Numbered from the stretch's first letter, positions 1-8,770 are shown. The stretch is DNA of 64,000 nt from Curtobacterium pusillum (GCF_007680845.1 NZ_VEIY01000006.1:202819-266818), one strand, 5' to 3'. The notes: a model not told the origin generated them from the letters alone. Translations and numbers: made by a program.

Positions 1-508
1 GCTCCTCATGCACCGCGTCACCCTCGCCGCCGGGGAGGCGATGTACCTGCCCGCCGGGAACATCCACGCCTACCTCGACGGGCTCGGCATCGAGCTGATG
101 GCGCCGTCCGACAACGTCCTCCGCGGCGGCCTCACGCCGAAGCACGTCGACGTCCCCGAGCTCCTGCACGTGCTCGACTTCACCGCCCACCCGGCGCCGG
201 TGCTCAGCCCCGAGCCGGTCGACGCCGGCGTGGAGCGGTTCGCACCGGACGGCGTGGGGTTCTCGCTGCTGCGGGTCTCCGGCGACGGCCGTCCGGTCGG
301 CACGGGTGGCGGGGGCGTCGCTCCGCTCGTCGGTCCGTCGATCGCGATCTGCACCGCCGGCGCGGTCACCCTCGTCGGGGCGACCTCGGCGACCCTGCTC
401 CGCCAGGGCGAGTCCTGCTACATCACGCCGGACGAGGGCGACGTCACGGTCGAGGCCGACGGCGGCAGCGGCCTGGCGTCCACGGTCTTCATCGCGACGG
501 GTGCGTGA
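1..508 (+). CDS. manA: Mannose-6-phosphate isomerase, class I, C-terminal part (cut by window edge)
   Basis: The reading frame is open from the first base, so the gene begins before the window. About 168 C-terminal residues are visible. They carry the cupin signature of type I phosphomannose isomerases: LPAGNIHAYLDG, which includes a metal-ligand histidine, then ELMAPSDNVLRGGLTPKHVD. The enzyme interconverts fructose-6-phosphate and mannose-6-phosphate and feeds mannose donors into glycan synthesis. In mycobacteria manA lies in the same neighbourhood as whiB2 and the DUF3499 gene, which matches this window. Family identity is clear; the N-terminus and metal site cannot be checked here. Confidence 0.93.
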   Translation, partial: LLMHRVTLAAGEAMYLPAGNIHAYLDGLGIELMAPSDNVLRGGLTPKHVDVPELLHVLDFTAHPAPVLSPEPVDAGVERFAPDGVGFSLLRVSGDGRPVGTGGGGVAPLVGPSIAICTAGAVTLVGATSATLLRQGESCYITPDEGDVTVEADGGSGLASTVFIATGA

Positions 509-548
509 ACCCGCAGCGCGTGGCGGTCTGACGGCGGAGCGCTTCCGC

Positions 549-554
549 TAGCGT
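549..554 (+). promoter_or_regulatory. -10 element of galE (leaderless)
   Basis: TAGCGT lies 7 nt before the ATG at 562, so transcription should start at or next to the A of the start codon. This favours ATG 562 over the in-frame GTG at 553, which lies inside the hexamer. No clear -35 is seen. Confidence 0.5.
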
Positions 555-561
555 GGCGAGC

Positions 562-1524
562 ATGAGTTGGCTGGTCACCGGCGGCGCCGGGTACATCGGG
601 TCCCACGTCGTCCGAGCACTGCGTGCGGCGGGCATCGACACCGTCGCGTTCGACGACCTCTCGAGCGGGTTCCGGGCCTTCGTGCCCGACGACGTCCCGT
701 TCGTCGAGGGCACGATCCTCGACGGCGACCTGGTCGCCCGGACGCTCCGCGACCACGCCGTGACCGGCGTCGTGCACGTCGCCGGCTTCAAGTACGCCGG
801 CGTCTCGGTGGAGCGCCCGCTGCACACCTACGAGCAGAACGTCACGGGCATGGCGACCCTCCTCCGTGCGATGGCGGAGACCGGCGTCACGAAGGCGGTC
901 TTCTCCTCGAGCGCGGCCGTCTACGGCACGCCGGACGTGGAGACGGTGGTCGAGGACACCCCGAAGGCGCCGGAGTCGCCGTACGGCGAGTCGAAGCTCA
1001 TCGGTGAGTGGCTCCTCCGCGACATGGAGGTCGCCGCCGGGTTCACGACGACGTCGCTCCGCTACTTCAACGTCGTCGGGTCCGGGGAACCGGACCTCTA
1101 CGACGCGAGCCCGCACAACCTCTTCCCGCTGGTGTTCGACGCGCTGCTCGCCGGACGGACCCCGCGGATCAACGGCGACGACTACGACACGCCCGACGGC
1201 ACGTGCGTCCGGGACTACGTCCACGTCGCCGACCTCGCGCACTCCCACGCGGTCGCCGCGCGGAAGCTCGAGGCGGGGGAGCACCTCGACCGCGCCTACA
1301 ACCTCGGCAGCGGCGACGGGGTGAGCGTCCGGCAGATCATGGACGCCATGGCGAAGGGGACCGGCATCGCCTTCGAGCCGGAGGTCGCCCCGCGTCGTCC
1401 CGGCGATCCGGCCCGCATCGTCGCCACCGGCGAGGCCGCGGGACGGGACCTGGAGTGGGCGATGCGGCACACGCTCGACGAGATGGTCACGAGCGCGTGG
1501 GAGGCCCGGCGCCGCAGCGTCTGA
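562..1524 (+). CDS. galE: UDP-glucose 4-epimerase
   Basis: A 320-residue extended short-chain dehydrogenase. It opens with the NAD-binding GGAGYIGSH motif and carries the catalytic YGESK signature (Tyr about 141, Lys about 145) preceded by the FSSSAAVYG serine segment. It interconverts UDP-glucose and UDP-galactose (or the GlcNAc pair) for cell-wall and exopolysaccharide precursors in the cytoplasm. ATG 562 is chosen over GTG 553 because the GTG lies inside the predicted -10 box. It follows manA by about 50 bp, so both sugar-nucleotide genes sit together. The length is slightly short of the usual 330-340. Substrate range cannot be read from sequence. Confidence 0.92.
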   Translation: MSWLVTGGAGYIGSHVVRALRAAGIDTVAFDDLSSGFRAFVPDDVPFVEGTILDGDLVARTLRDHAVTGVVHVAGFKYAGVSVERPLHTYEQNVTGMATLLRAMAETGVTKAVFSSSAAVYGTPDVETVVEDTPKAPESPYGESKLIGEWLLRDMEVAAGFTTTSLRYFNVVGSGEPDLYDASPHNLFPLVFDALLAGRTPRINGDDYDTPDGTCVRDYVHVADLAHSHAVAARKLEAGEHLDRAYNLGSGDGVSVRQIMDAMAKGTGIAFEPEVAPRRPGDPARIVATGEAAGRDLEWAMRHTLDEMVTSAWEARRRSV

Positions 1525-1564
1525 GCCGCCCTAGTTGTCCCCCGAATCCCGGACAGACCGCTCG

Positions 1565-1619
1565 CGACACGCCCGTACGGGGGACATGACACGCCGGAAC
1601 CGGTCGGGCCTTCTATGAT
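1565..1619 (+). promoter_or_regulatory. Candidate WhiA/WhiB-type promoter of whiB2
   Basis: Two direct copies of GACACGCC occur at 1565-1572 and 1588-1595, 23 bp apart. A TATGAT -10 hexamer follows at 1614-1619. The second GACAC falls in the -35 region and no sigma -35 hexamer is visible. GACAC is the known recognition core of WhiA, which acts together with WhiB. A second possible promoter, TTGACT at 1627 with TAATTA at 1652 (19-nt spacer), lies just downstream. An inverted pair TGTCCCCCG / CGGGGGACA at 1536-1544 and 1578-1586 brackets the first GACAC. Confidence 0.4.
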
Positions 1620-1713
1620 CCGCGACTTGACTCTCGCGAATGACACCGCTGTAATTACAGGCAACGACAGCGATCGTTGTGGTCCCGTTATCGAGACGTC
1701 AGGGGTGATCAGG

Positions 1714-2037
1714 GTGAACGGTTCCGACTTCCACGCCGGAGTACCGGAGGACTGGCACGTCGACCCCGTGTCGCTCGGCGTCCCGGGCGTCCGGCGTCCG
1801 GAGACCGACGACGAGGCGAACCCGCTCGCGTGGCAGGTCGACTCGCTGTGCGCGCAGACCGACCCGGAGGCGTTCTTCCCCGAGAAGGGCGGCTCCACGC
1901 GGGAGGCCAAGAAGATCTGCACGTCGTGCGAGGTCCGGTCGCAGTGCCTCGAGTACGCGCTGGAGAACGACGAGCGCTTCGGGATCTGGGGCGGCCTGTC
2001 CGAGCGTGAACGCCGGAAGCTGCGCAAGCGCGCCTGA
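1714..2037 (+). CDS. whiB2: WhiB-family iron-sulfur transcriptional regulator (WhiB2/WhmD type)
   Basis: From the GTG at 1714 the protein is 107 residues. Four cysteines (about 46, 69, 72, 78) have the C-x22-C-x2-C-x5-C spacing that binds a [4Fe-4S] cluster. They are followed by FGIWGGLSERERR, the beta-turn motif that contacts sigma factor, and a basic C-terminal tail that binds DNA. The block from CAQTDPEAFFPEKGGSTREA onward is typical of WhiB2/WhmD, which works with WhiA in division and septation. I chose GTG 1714 because AGGGG at 1701-1705 sits 8 nt upstream. An in-frame ATG at 1615 would add 33 residues but overlaps a predicted -10 box. The gene keeps its mycobacterial neighbours (Rv3259-like, DUF3499, manA). 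Confidence 0.88.
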   Translation: MNGSDFHAGVPEDWHVDPVSLGVPGVRRPETDDEANPLAWQVDSLCAQTDPEAFFPEKGGSTREAKKICTSCEVRSQCLEYALENDERFGIWGGLSERERRKLRKRA

Positions 2038-2075
2038 CGTTCCCACAGGTTCACGGCGCGCCGGTCCCCGCGACC

Positions 2076-2101
2076 GGCACCGCGCCTCCAGACCGTAGAG
2101 T
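2076..2101 (+). promoter_or_regulatory. Half-copy of the dispersed palindrome plus -10 box of the glycosyltransferase gene
   Basis: GGCACCGCGCCTCCAGACC at 2076-2094 matches the right arm of the palindrome family A seen elsewhere in the window. TAGAGT at 2096-2101 follows immediately and lies 10 nt before ATG 2112, giving a leaderless or near-leaderless mRNA. Confidence 0.4.
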
Positions 2102-2111
2102 GGCGCCCGTC

Positions 2112-4949
2112 ATGCAGCCCAGAGTCACCGCGATCCTCGTCGCCGCCAACGGGGCGGACCACCTCGACCGGACCCTGGACGCGCTCGCCGCCCAGACCCG
2201 TCACCCGGAGAACCTCGTCGTCGTCGACCTCGGGTCGACCGACGGTTCGACGAAGGACCTGTCCTTCGGCGGATCGGCCGAACTCCTGCGACTCCCGGCC
2301 GGCCGCCCCTTCGGCGAGGCGATCGCCCGGGGCGAGCGCGAAGCGCCGCCGGCGGTCGCCGACGAACCCGTCGACGAGTGGCTGTGGCTGCTCGGCCACG
2401 ACAACGCGCCCGCTCCGACCGCGCTCGCCGAGATGCTCTCCGCCGTCGAGATCGCGCCGAGCGTCGTCGTCGCCGGACCGAAGCTCGTCGACGTCGACGA
2501 CCCCTCGCAGATCCGCGCGTTCGGCGAGAGCATGACCCGGTTCGGCCGGTCGCTCGTCCTCGTGCAGGACGAACTCGACCAGGGCCAGCACGACCGGAAC
2601 ACCGACGTGATGGCCGTCGCGGCCGGCGGCATGCTCGTCCGTCGCTCCGTCTGGAACGAGCTCGGCGGCTTCGACCCGGCACTCCCGGACGTCGACGCGG
2701 CGCTGGACTTCTGCGTGCGTGTCCGCCTCGCCGGACACCGCGTCGCCATGGTCCCCGACGCCCGCGTGACCACCGCCGGGCCGATCGAGGAGTTCGGACG
2801 CAAGCGCGTCTCCGAAGCCCGTCGTGTCCGCATGCACCGGCAGGCCCAGCTGCACCGCCGGATGACCTACGCGCCGGCCGGGCTGCTCTGGCTGCACTGG
2901 CTGACGCTCGTGCCGTTCGCGATCGGTCGGGTGATCGGGCACCTCGCCGCGAAGCACCCCGCGGCGGTCGGTGCCGAGCTCACCGCGGCGTTCGCCGTGG
3001 CGTTCGGTGGCGGGACGGGCCGCTCCCGGAAGGTCCTCGCACGCAACAAGAAGCTCGGCTGGGCGGCCGTCGAGCCCCTCCGGGTCAGCTGGCGCCGCGT
3101 GCACGAGCGCCGCACGACCTCGCGGGACGTCGAGCTCGCCCGGGTGGAGGACGCGCCGATCGCGCGCGCATCGTTCCTCAGCGACGGCGGCATCTGGGTC
3201 GTCCTCGCCGCGGCCGTCCTCAGCGTCGTCACGCTCTACCCGCTGCTCGGGTCCCCGGCGCTCACCGGCGGCGGGCTCCTGCCGCTGAGCACCGACGTCG
3301 CCCGGCTGTGGCAGAACGTCGGGTACGGCTGGCACTCCATCGGCACCGGCTTCACCGGCCCGTCCGACCCGTTCGCGGCCGTCCTGGCCGTGCTCGGCTC
3401 GATCACCTTCTGGTCGCCGTCGACCTCGGTGGTCCTCGTCATGCTCGTCGCGTTCCCGGTGTCCGCGCTCGGCGCCTGGTTCGCGGTGCGCAAGGTCACC
3501 ACGCGGACCTGGGTGCCGGTGATCGGCGCGGCGCTCTACACGATCGCCCCGACGCTCGTCGGCGCCGTCACGAGCGGCCACCTCGGTGCGGTGATCGCGC
3601 ACGTGCTGCTGCCGTGGCTGTTCCTCGCCGTGCTCGAGGCGCACCGCTCCTGGGCGTGGGCGTCCGGCGCGTCGCTGCTGTTCGCGGTCGTGGCCGCTTC
3701 GGCGCCGTCGCTGCTGCCGGTGCTGCTGCTCGCGTGGCTCGTCTCGCTAGTGGTCGGCTGGCGCCGCGCCCACCGACGCGTGTTCATCCCCGTCCCGACG
3801 GCCGTCCTCTTCCTGCCGCTCGTCCTCGCGCAGGTGTCCCGCGGCAACCCGCTGGCGATCTTCGCCGACCCGGGCGTCCCGTCCGCGACCCGGGCGCCGT
3901 CCGCGTTCCAGCTCGCTATCGGACAGCCCGTGCCGGACTGGAGCGGCTGGCTGCCCACGACCTCGGGGCTCGCGCTCGCCGCCTGGATCCTCCCGGTCCT
4001 GATGGCCGTCCTCGCGCTGCCGCTCGCCGTCGCCGCGATCGGCTCGATGCTCGGGCACCGCTGGGCCGTCGCCGGGGCCGCGCTCGTCGTGGCCCTGCTC
4101 GGCTTCGCGACCGCCTTCTCCGCGACCCACGTCACCGTCACCGGCGTCGGGTCGACCACCACGATCGTGTGGCCCGGCGGCGGACTTTCCGTGTACTGGC
4201 TCGGCATCGTCGCGGCCGCGTGCATCGGCATCGACGTGCTGCCGCGCCTGGCGCCCGTGGGGGCACTCGTCGCGACGGTGCTCGCCGCCGTCACGGTCGC
4301 CCCGGCCTTCGGTGCGTTCTACCTGGGCAACGCCGTCATCCAGCCGACGTCCGGCCGGGTGCTCAGCGCCTACGTGAACGCCGAGGCGCAGGCGAACCCA
4401 GACGTCGGCACCCTCGTAGTGGAGCCGCAGGACGACGGGTCCCTCGCTGTGTCGCTCGAGCGCGGCCAGGGGTCGACCCTCGACGACCAGACGACGCTCG
4501 ACTCCACCGCGCTCACCCTGAGCCGCTCGGGCGCGCAGCTGGCGACCCTCGCGGGCAACCTGGCCAGCCGCAGCGGCTACGACCCCGAGCCAGCACTCCG
4601 GCAGCTCGGCGTGAGCTTCGTCCTGCTCGACGACGCCTCCGACGACAGCGCAGCGCGGGACGTCCACGACCGCGCAGCGGGAGCGATCGGCCAGAACGCG
4701 CTCTTCACGAGCATCGGCGAGACCACGAGCGGGCAGCTGTTCCACTACGAGGGTGACGTCGACCGGCCCTCGACGGGCTCGGCCGCGGCGCACGCGACGC
4801 ACGTGCTGTACCTCGTGGTCCTCGGCGTGGTGTTCGGCGCCGCCGCCCTGCTCGCCGTGCCGACCGCGCCCCGCCGCCGTCGTGCCACCTCGAACGTCAT
4901 CGAGGCCGAGGAACCCGCCACCACCTTCGACGAGGAGCGCGACGAATGA
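2112..4949 (+). CDS. Membrane glycosyltransferase, GT2 domain fused to a polytopic membrane domain
   Basis: A 945-residue protein. Residues 1 to about 240 form a GT-A glycosyltransferase family 2 domain: VTAILVAANGADHLDRTL, then NLVVVDLGSTDGST, and the W-GHDNAP segment in place of a strict DxD. From about residue 355 a long membrane domain with roughly ten hydrophobic helices follows, then an extracytoplasmic C-terminal region and one last helix near 905-925. It should transfer a sugar from a nucleotide or lipid donor to an envelope glycan; the product is unknown. ATG 2112 is preferred to GTG 2100 because the -10 box overlaps the latter. It overlaps the DUF5719 gene by 4 nt (ATGA), so the two are translationally coupled. 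Confidence 0.82.
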   Translation: MQPRVTAILVAANGADHLDRTLDALAAQTRHPENLVVVDLGSTDGSTKDLSFGGSAELLRLPAGRPFGEAIARGEREAPPAVADEPVDEWLWLLGHDNAPAPTALAEMLSAVEIAPSVVVAGPKLVDVDDPSQIRAFGESMTRFGRSLVLVQDELDQGQHDRNTDVMAVAAGGMLVRRSVWNELGGFDPALPDVDAALDFCVRVRLAGHRVAMVPDARVTTAGPIEEFGRKRVSEARRVRMHRQAQLHRRMTYAPAGLLWLHWLTLVPFAIGRVIGHLAAKHPAAVGAELTAAFAVAFGGGTGRSRKVLARNKKLGWAAVEPLRVSWRRVHERRTTSRDVELARVEDAPIARASFLSDGGIWVVLAAAVLSVVTLYPLLGSPALTGGGLLPLSTDVARLWQNVGYGWHSIGTGFTGPSDPFAAVLAVLGSITFWSPSTSVVLVMLVAFPVSALGAWFAVRKVTTRTWVPVIGAALYTIAPTLVGAVTSGHLGAVIAHVLLPWLFLAVLEAHRSWAWASGASLLFAVVAASAPSLLPVLLLAWLVSLVVGWRRAHRRVFIPVPTAVLFLPLVLAQVSRGNPLAIFADPGVPSATRAPSAFQLAIGQPVPDWSGWLPTTSGLALAAWILPVLMAVLALPLAVAAIGSMLGHRWAVAGAALVVALLGFATAFSATHVTVTGVGSTTTIVWPGGGLSVYWLGIVAAACIGIDVLPRLAPVGALVATVLAAVTVAPAFGAFYLGNAVIQPTSGRVLSAYVNAEAQANPDVGTLVVEPQDDGSLAVSLERGQGSTLDDQTTLDSTALTLSRSGAQLATLAGNLASRSGYDPEPALRQLGVSFVLLDDASDDSAARDVHDRAAGAIGQNALFTSIGETTSGQLFHYEGDVDRPSTGSAAAHATHVLYLVVLGVVFGAAALLAVPTAPRRRRATSNVIEAEEPATTFDEERDE

Positions 4950-6349
4950 GCACCAGCCCCGCCTCCGTCCGCCGCTGGGTGATCCGCGGCACCGCGACCG
5001 CGATCGCCGTGGTCGTCGCAGCCGGTGCCGTCACCGCGGCGCACGCGATCGGCACCGAGTCCGACCCCGGACGCCCGGCCGGCAAGACCGTCACGCCGGT
5101 CGCCGCCGACGCCGAGCGTGTCTGCGCGGGCAGCGCCCTGCGGCTCTCCGACGACGCCGGGAACGACGCCACGAAGGCGAGCACGGTCGGTTCCGCGACG
5201 GTCGCGACCGCGACGACCGGGTCGACGGTGGAACGTTCGGCCCTCGACCCGTCGTCGACCGGCGGCAGCGACCCGCGCCTCCTCACCGCTCCGGCGGGGA
5301 AGACCACGCCCCAGGTCGCCGGCAGCAGCTACCAGAGCGTCTCGAGCGGTGACCTCGTCGGGGTCGGTGCGGCTTCGTGCGACGACCCGGTCCAGTCGAC
5401 CTGGCTGGTCGGCGGCTCGACCGAGACCGGTCGCACGAGCCTCGTGACGCTGTCGAACCCGACCGACGTGAACGCCACCGTCGACCTGTCGATCTACGAC
5501 GCGTCGGGCACCGTGAGCGCTCCGGGTACGACCGGGATCGTGGTCGCGCCGAACACGCAGAAGGTCGTGCCGCTGTCCGGCTTCGTCTCCGACCAGGGCT
5601 CCACGGTCGTGCACGTCGAGTCGTCCGGCGGCCAGATCGTGGCGCACCTGCAGGAGACGATCGTGCGCACCCTCACCCCCGGCGGCTTCGACATCGTCTC
5701 GGGCGGCGCGGCTCCGTCGACGTCGCAGGTCATCCCCGGCGTCGTGCTCCAGGGCGCGCAGCAAGCGCAGCGCGGCGACGACACCGCCGACGCCGCCCCG
5801 ATCGTCCGGCTCTTCGTCCCGGGGACGAAGGCGGCGCGCGTCACCCTCGGCATCACCACCGCGGACGGCGGCGGGTCGACCGTGAACGCCACGGCCGAGC
5901 CGGGCGTCGTCACCGACGTGGCCCTCGACGACTTCCCGGACGGGCGCTACTCGTTCACGGTCACGTCGACGGAGCGCCTCGTCGCCGGCGCCCGGACCAC
6001 GACCCCGACCGAGGACGGCCGGTCCGACCTCGGCTGGTTCGCGTCCGCCGAGCCGCTCGGGTCCTCCACGATCACCGCGCTCGCGCCCGGCGACAACCAG
6101 CGGCTCACCCTCGTCAACCCGACCCGGAGCGATGCCGAGGTCACGATCAGCTCCGGCGACCAGGAACAGCGGGTCGACGTGGTGGCCGGTGCCACGAGCA
6201 CCGTGATCGTCCCGGTCTCGAAGCAGCTCCGCCTGAGCGGGACGAAGGGGCTCGTCGCCGGCGTCACGTACATGGGTGCCGACGGCATCGCCGGCTTCCC
6301 GGTGCGTGCGGCGACCGAGGTCTCCACGCCAGTGCGCGTCTACCCCTGA
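4946..6349 (+). CDS. DUF5719 family protein (secreted or membrane-anchored)
   Basis: 467 residues. An N-terminal hydrophobic stretch at about residues 10-35 (IRGTATAIAVVVAAGAVTAA) acts as signal peptide or anchor, and the rest is extracytoplasmic and beta-rich. The sequence contains repeated immunoglobulin-like segments of the type TLSNPTDVNATVDLSIYDA and TLVNPTRSDAEVTIS, which fits the DUF5719 family found directly behind this glycosyltransferase in Actinobacteria. The start overlaps the stop of the upstream gene in ATGA. The obligate pairing suggests it helps the glycosyltransferase or handles its product outside the membrane; this is inference. Confidence 0.75.
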   Translation: MSTSPASVRRWVIRGTATAIAVVVAAGAVTAAHAIGTESDPGRPAGKTVTPVAADAERVCAGSALRLSDDAGNDATKASTVGSATVATATTGSTVERSALDPSSTGGSDPRLLTAPAGKTTPQVAGSSYQSVSSGDLVGVGAASCDDPVQSTWLVGGSTETGRTSLVTLSNPTDVNATVDLSIYDASGTVSAPGTTGIVVAPNTQKVVPLSGFVSDQGSTVVHVESSGGQIVAHLQETIVRTLTPGGFDIVSGGAAPSTSQVIPGVVLQGAQQAQRGDDTADAAPIVRLFVPGTKAARVTLGITTADGGGSTVNATAEPGVVTDVALDDFPDGRYSFTVTSTERLVAGARTTTPTEDGRSDLGWFASAEPLGSSTITALAPGDNQRLTLVNPTRSDAEVTISSGDQEQRVDVVAGATSTVIVPVSKQLRLSGTKGLVAGVTYMGADGIAGFPVRAATEVSTPVRVYP

Positions 6350-6380
6350 CCCGCGCGGGGTACGCCCGACGGGCTCGGTG

Positions 6381-6821
6381 TCACCAGTGCCGGTAGCGGT
6401 CGGGCGCGAGGTCCCAGGGGTCCTTGTCGATCAGCTCGCCGACCGCCCGGAACACCGCGGTCTCGATGATGACGCGCTTGTCGGCGTCGTCCTTCTCGGG
6501 GCTGCGGGTGACCCGCTCGACCGGGATCCGGAAGACCGTCAGCCGCCGCTGTTCGCGGTCGACCCGCCACCGCGGCAGGTGGTCCGGGAGGCTCTGGTCC
6601 GTCGGCATGTCCGCCACCTGGAACACGACGCCCTTGAGTTCGTCCGGCCACAGCCCGAGCAGGTAGTGCGCGGTGTCGCCGACGATGCGGTCGAAGGTCT
6701 CGGCCCGCGTGATGACCGGCGCGAGGTCCGGGCCGGTCACGCTCGAACGGCCGCCCCGCCCGTGCCGCGAACGGCCCCGGCCGCGGTCGACCGGGGTGAC
6801 GAGACGAGTCCTGCGACGCAT
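6381..6821 (-). CDS. Metallopeptidase-family (Rv3259-like) protein without an HExxH motif
   Basis: 146 residues from ATG 6821. The C-terminal two thirds (FDRIVGDTAHYLLGLWPDEL onward, ending DPWDLAPDRYRHW) resembles actinobacterial proteins filed under the zincin-like 'metallopeptidase family'. At the position where a zincin would carry HExxH the sequence reads IIETAVFRAVGELI, so the metal site is degenerate and a peptidase role is doubtful. The N-terminus is a basic, low-complexity RRRTRLV...GRGRSRHGRGGR stretch. It sits between whiB2 and DUF3499, its mycobacterial neighbours, and is divergent from DUF3499. A TACGAT box 6 nt before the ATG implies a leaderless mRNA. Confidence 0.68.
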   Translation of the reverse strand: MRRRTRLVTPVDRGRGRSRHGRGGRSSVTGPDLAPVITRAETFDRIVGDTAHYLLGLWPDELKGVVFQVADMPTDQSLPDHLPRWRVDREQRRLTVFRIPVERVTRSPEKDDADKRVIIETAVFRAVGELIDKDPWDLAPDRYRHW

Positions 6822-6827
6822 CCCCAC

Positions 6828-6869
6828 ATCGTACGCGGGCAGCGCCCCACGGCCCCACCCCGGTAGGGT
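6828..6869. promoter_or_regulatory. Divergent -10 elements for the Rv3259-like and DUF3499 genes
   Basis: On the minus strand TACGAT (plus coordinates 6828-6833) lies 6 nt before the ATG at 6821. On the plus strand TAGGGT (6864-6869) lies 10 nt before the ATG at 6880. The whole divergent control region is only 58 bp. Confidence 0.45.
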
Positions 6870-6879
6870 CGTCGGCGGT

Positions 6880-7095
6880 ATGGACGTACGGATCTGCAGC
6901 AAGGTCGCGTGTGGCGCGAGCGCATCGGCGACCCTGACGTACGACTACGGCGACTCGATGGTCGTGGTCGGGCCGCTCTCCACCCGCGTCGAGCCGCACG
7001 GGTACGACCTGTGCGCCCGGCACGCGTCCACCCTGCGCGTCCCGCGCGGGTGGCAGGTGGTGCGGCGTGAGCCGCTCCGTCGCGACGTCGACTGA
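6880..7095 (+). CDS. DUF3499 family small protein
   Basis: 71 residues beginning [12 protein letters not shown]. Two cysteines near the N-terminus and a CARH motif near residue 45 suggest a zinc ribbon. The block [19 protein letters not shown]...GYDLCARHA is characteristic of DUF3499 proteins, which in mycobacteria lie between manB and the whiB2 region. A longer in-frame extension upstream is not needed, since the -10 box and ATG 6880 give a leaderless start. Its function is unknown; small size and a probable metal site suggest a nucleic-acid or protein adaptor. Confidence 0.82.
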   Translation: MDVRICSKVACGASASATLTYDYGDSMVVVGPLSTRVEPHGYDLCARHASTLRVPRGWQVVRREPLRRDVD

Positions 7096-7109
7096 GCGGA
7101 CCCGCTCGG

Positions 7110-7136
7110 TCCTCCACAGGCGGCGGACTGGAGGCG
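7110..7136. repeat. Short inverted repeat, family B (copy 1)
   Basis: TCCTCCACAGGCGG followed by CGGACTGGAGGCG. The outer arms CCTCC / GGAGG pair. The same layout, TCCTCCACAGnCGG...GACTGGAGGC, recurs at 20709-20737 after lpqB. Both copies follow the stop codon of a plus-strand gene, so a terminator role is likely. Confidence 0.45.
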
Positions 7137-7196
7137 CGACTCACGTCCCCGACGTCGGCTGACGACCCGTGCCTCCCGGCATGGAAGACTGGTGGC

Positions 7197-8675
7197 ATGC
7201 CCACCGAAGCCCGCACCGCCGCCCCGTTCCGCGTCGCCGACCTCGCCCTCGCCGAGGCGGGCCGCCACCAGATCCGGCTCGCCGAGAACGAGATGCCGGG
7301 CCTGATGTCCCTGCGCGAGGAGTTCGGCGCGTCGCAGCCCCTGGCCGGTGCACGCATCGCCGGCTCCCTGCACATGACCGTGCAGACCGCGGTGCTCATC
7401 GAGACGCTCGTGGCGTTGGGTGCCCAGGTCCGCTGGGCGAGCTGCAACATCTTCTCCACGCAGGACGAAGCCGCCGCGGCCATCGCCGTCGGGCCGACGG
7501 GCACGCCCGGGTCGCCCGCCGGTGTCCCGGTGTTCGCGTGGAAGGGCGAGACCCTCGACGAGTACTGGTGGTGCACGAACCGGATCTTCGACTGGTCGGC
7601 CGAGGCGGCGGCGGTCGGCGCGGACTGGATCGGCCCGAACCTCATCCTCGACGACGGCGGGGACGCCACGATGCTCGTGCACACCGGCGCCGACGCCGAA
7701 GCGGCCGGGCGCGTGCCGGACGCCGGTGCGGACGCGAGTGCCGAGTGGAAGATCGTCCTCGCGACGGTCGCCGCCTCGCTCGAGGAGTCGACGGACCGCT
7801 GGACCCGCATCGCCGCGGACATCGAAGGTGTCACCGAGGAGACCACGACGGGCGTCCACCGCCTGTACGAGCTCTCGCGCAGCGGCGAGCTGAAGTTCCC
7901 GGCGATCAACGTCAACGACTCCGTCACCAAGTCGAAGTTCGACAACAAGTACGGCATCCGGCACTCGCTGCCCGACGGCCTGAACCGGGCGACCGACGTC
8001 CTGATGGGCGGCAAGGTGGCGTTCGTCGTCGGCTACGGCGACGTGGGCAAGGGTGCGGCCGAGGCGCTCCGCGGGCAGGGCGCCCGGGTCATCGTGTCCG
8101 AGGTCGACCCGATCTGCGCGCTCCAGGCCGCGATGGACGGCTACCAGGTCGCGCGGCTCACCGACGTCATCGCCGAGGTCGACATGGTCATCACGTGCAC
8201 CGGCAACCTCGGGGTCGTGGGTGTCGACGAGATGCTCGGGCTGAAGCACCTCGCGATCGTCGCGAACGTCGGGCACTTCGACAACGAGATCGACATGGCG
8301 GGGCTCGAGGCACTGCCCGGCGCCGAGAAGGTCGAGATCAAGCCGCAGGTGCACGAGTGGCGTCTGCCGAACGGTCGCTCGATCCTGGTGCTTTCCGAGG
8401 GGCGGCTGATGAACCTCGGCAACGCGACCGGGCACCCGTCGTTCGTGATGAGCAACTCGTTCACGAACCAGGTGCTCGCGCAGATCGAGCTGCACACCCG
8501 GCGCGACGCGTACCCGACGGGGGTGTACGTGCTGCCGAAGCACCTCGACGAGAAGGTGGCGCGCCTGCACCTCGACGCGCTCGGGGTCGGGCTCACCGAG
8601 CTCCGGCCGGAGCAGGCGGCGTACATCGGCGTGCCGGTCGAGGGCCCGTACAAGCCCGAGCACTACCGGTACTGA
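7197..8675 (+). CDS. ahcY: Adenosylhomocysteinase (S-adenosylhomocysteine hydrolase)
   Basis: 492 residues, typical for the bacterial enzyme with its insert relative to the mammalian form. Visible signatures are [16 protein letters not shown] in the catalytic domain, the NAD-binding [13 protein letters not shown] at about 279-291, and the conserved C-terminal PEHYRY that reaches the partner subunit's NAD site. The enzyme splits S-adenosylhomocysteine to adenosine and homocysteine and keeps methylation reactions running. AAGACT, 6 nt before the ATG, may serve as the -10 box. In mycobacteria sahH is followed by tmk and mtrA; here tmk is absent and another set of genes lies in between. Confidence 0.97.
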   Translation: MPTEARTAAPFRVADLALAEAGRHQIRLAENEMPGLMSLREEFGASQPLAGARIAGSLHMTVQTAVLIETLVALGAQVRWASCNIFSTQDEAAAAIAVGPTGTPGSPAGVPVFAWKGETLDEYWWCTNRIFDWSAEAAAVGADWIGPNLILDDGGDATMLVHTGADAEAAGRVPDAGADASAEWKIVLATVAASLEESTDRWTRIAADIEGVTEETTTGVHRLYELSRSGELKFPAINVNDSVTKSKFDNKYGIRHSLPDGLNRATDVLMGGKVAFVVGYGDVGKGAAEALRGQGARVIVSEVDPICALQAAMDGYQVARLTDVIAEVDMVITCTGNLGVVGVDEMLGLKHLAIVANVGHFDNEIDMAGLEALPGAEKVEIKPQVHEWRLPNGRSILVLSEGRLMNLGNATGHPSFVMSNSFTNQVLAQIELHTRRDAYPTGVYVLPKHLDEKVARLHLDALGVGLTELRPEQAAYIGVPVEGPYKPEHYRY

Positions 8676-8770
8676 GCGGCGCGCGCCGCGCGCTGCGCGG
8701 CGCTGCTCGCGACGAACCACGTTTCCGACGTCGAACCGGCGCGGCGGCGTGGTTCGACGTCGGGAACCTG

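Noticed and set aside
1615..1713. N-terminal extension of WhiB2 from ATG 1615
   Set aside because: The ATG overlaps a TATGAT box, the extension is AT-richer with no conserved residues, and GTG 1714 has a better ribosome site. Not fully excluded.
1296..3644. A 782-residue minus-strand frame over whiB2 and the glycosyltransferase
   Set aside because: No domain match and repetitive composition. The sense genes explain the region.
7197..8675. A SAH or SAM riboswitch upstream of ahcY
   Set aside because: Only about 100 bp lie between the DUF3499 stop and ahcY, occupied by an inverted repeat and a -10-like box. No riboswitch fold could be recognised.
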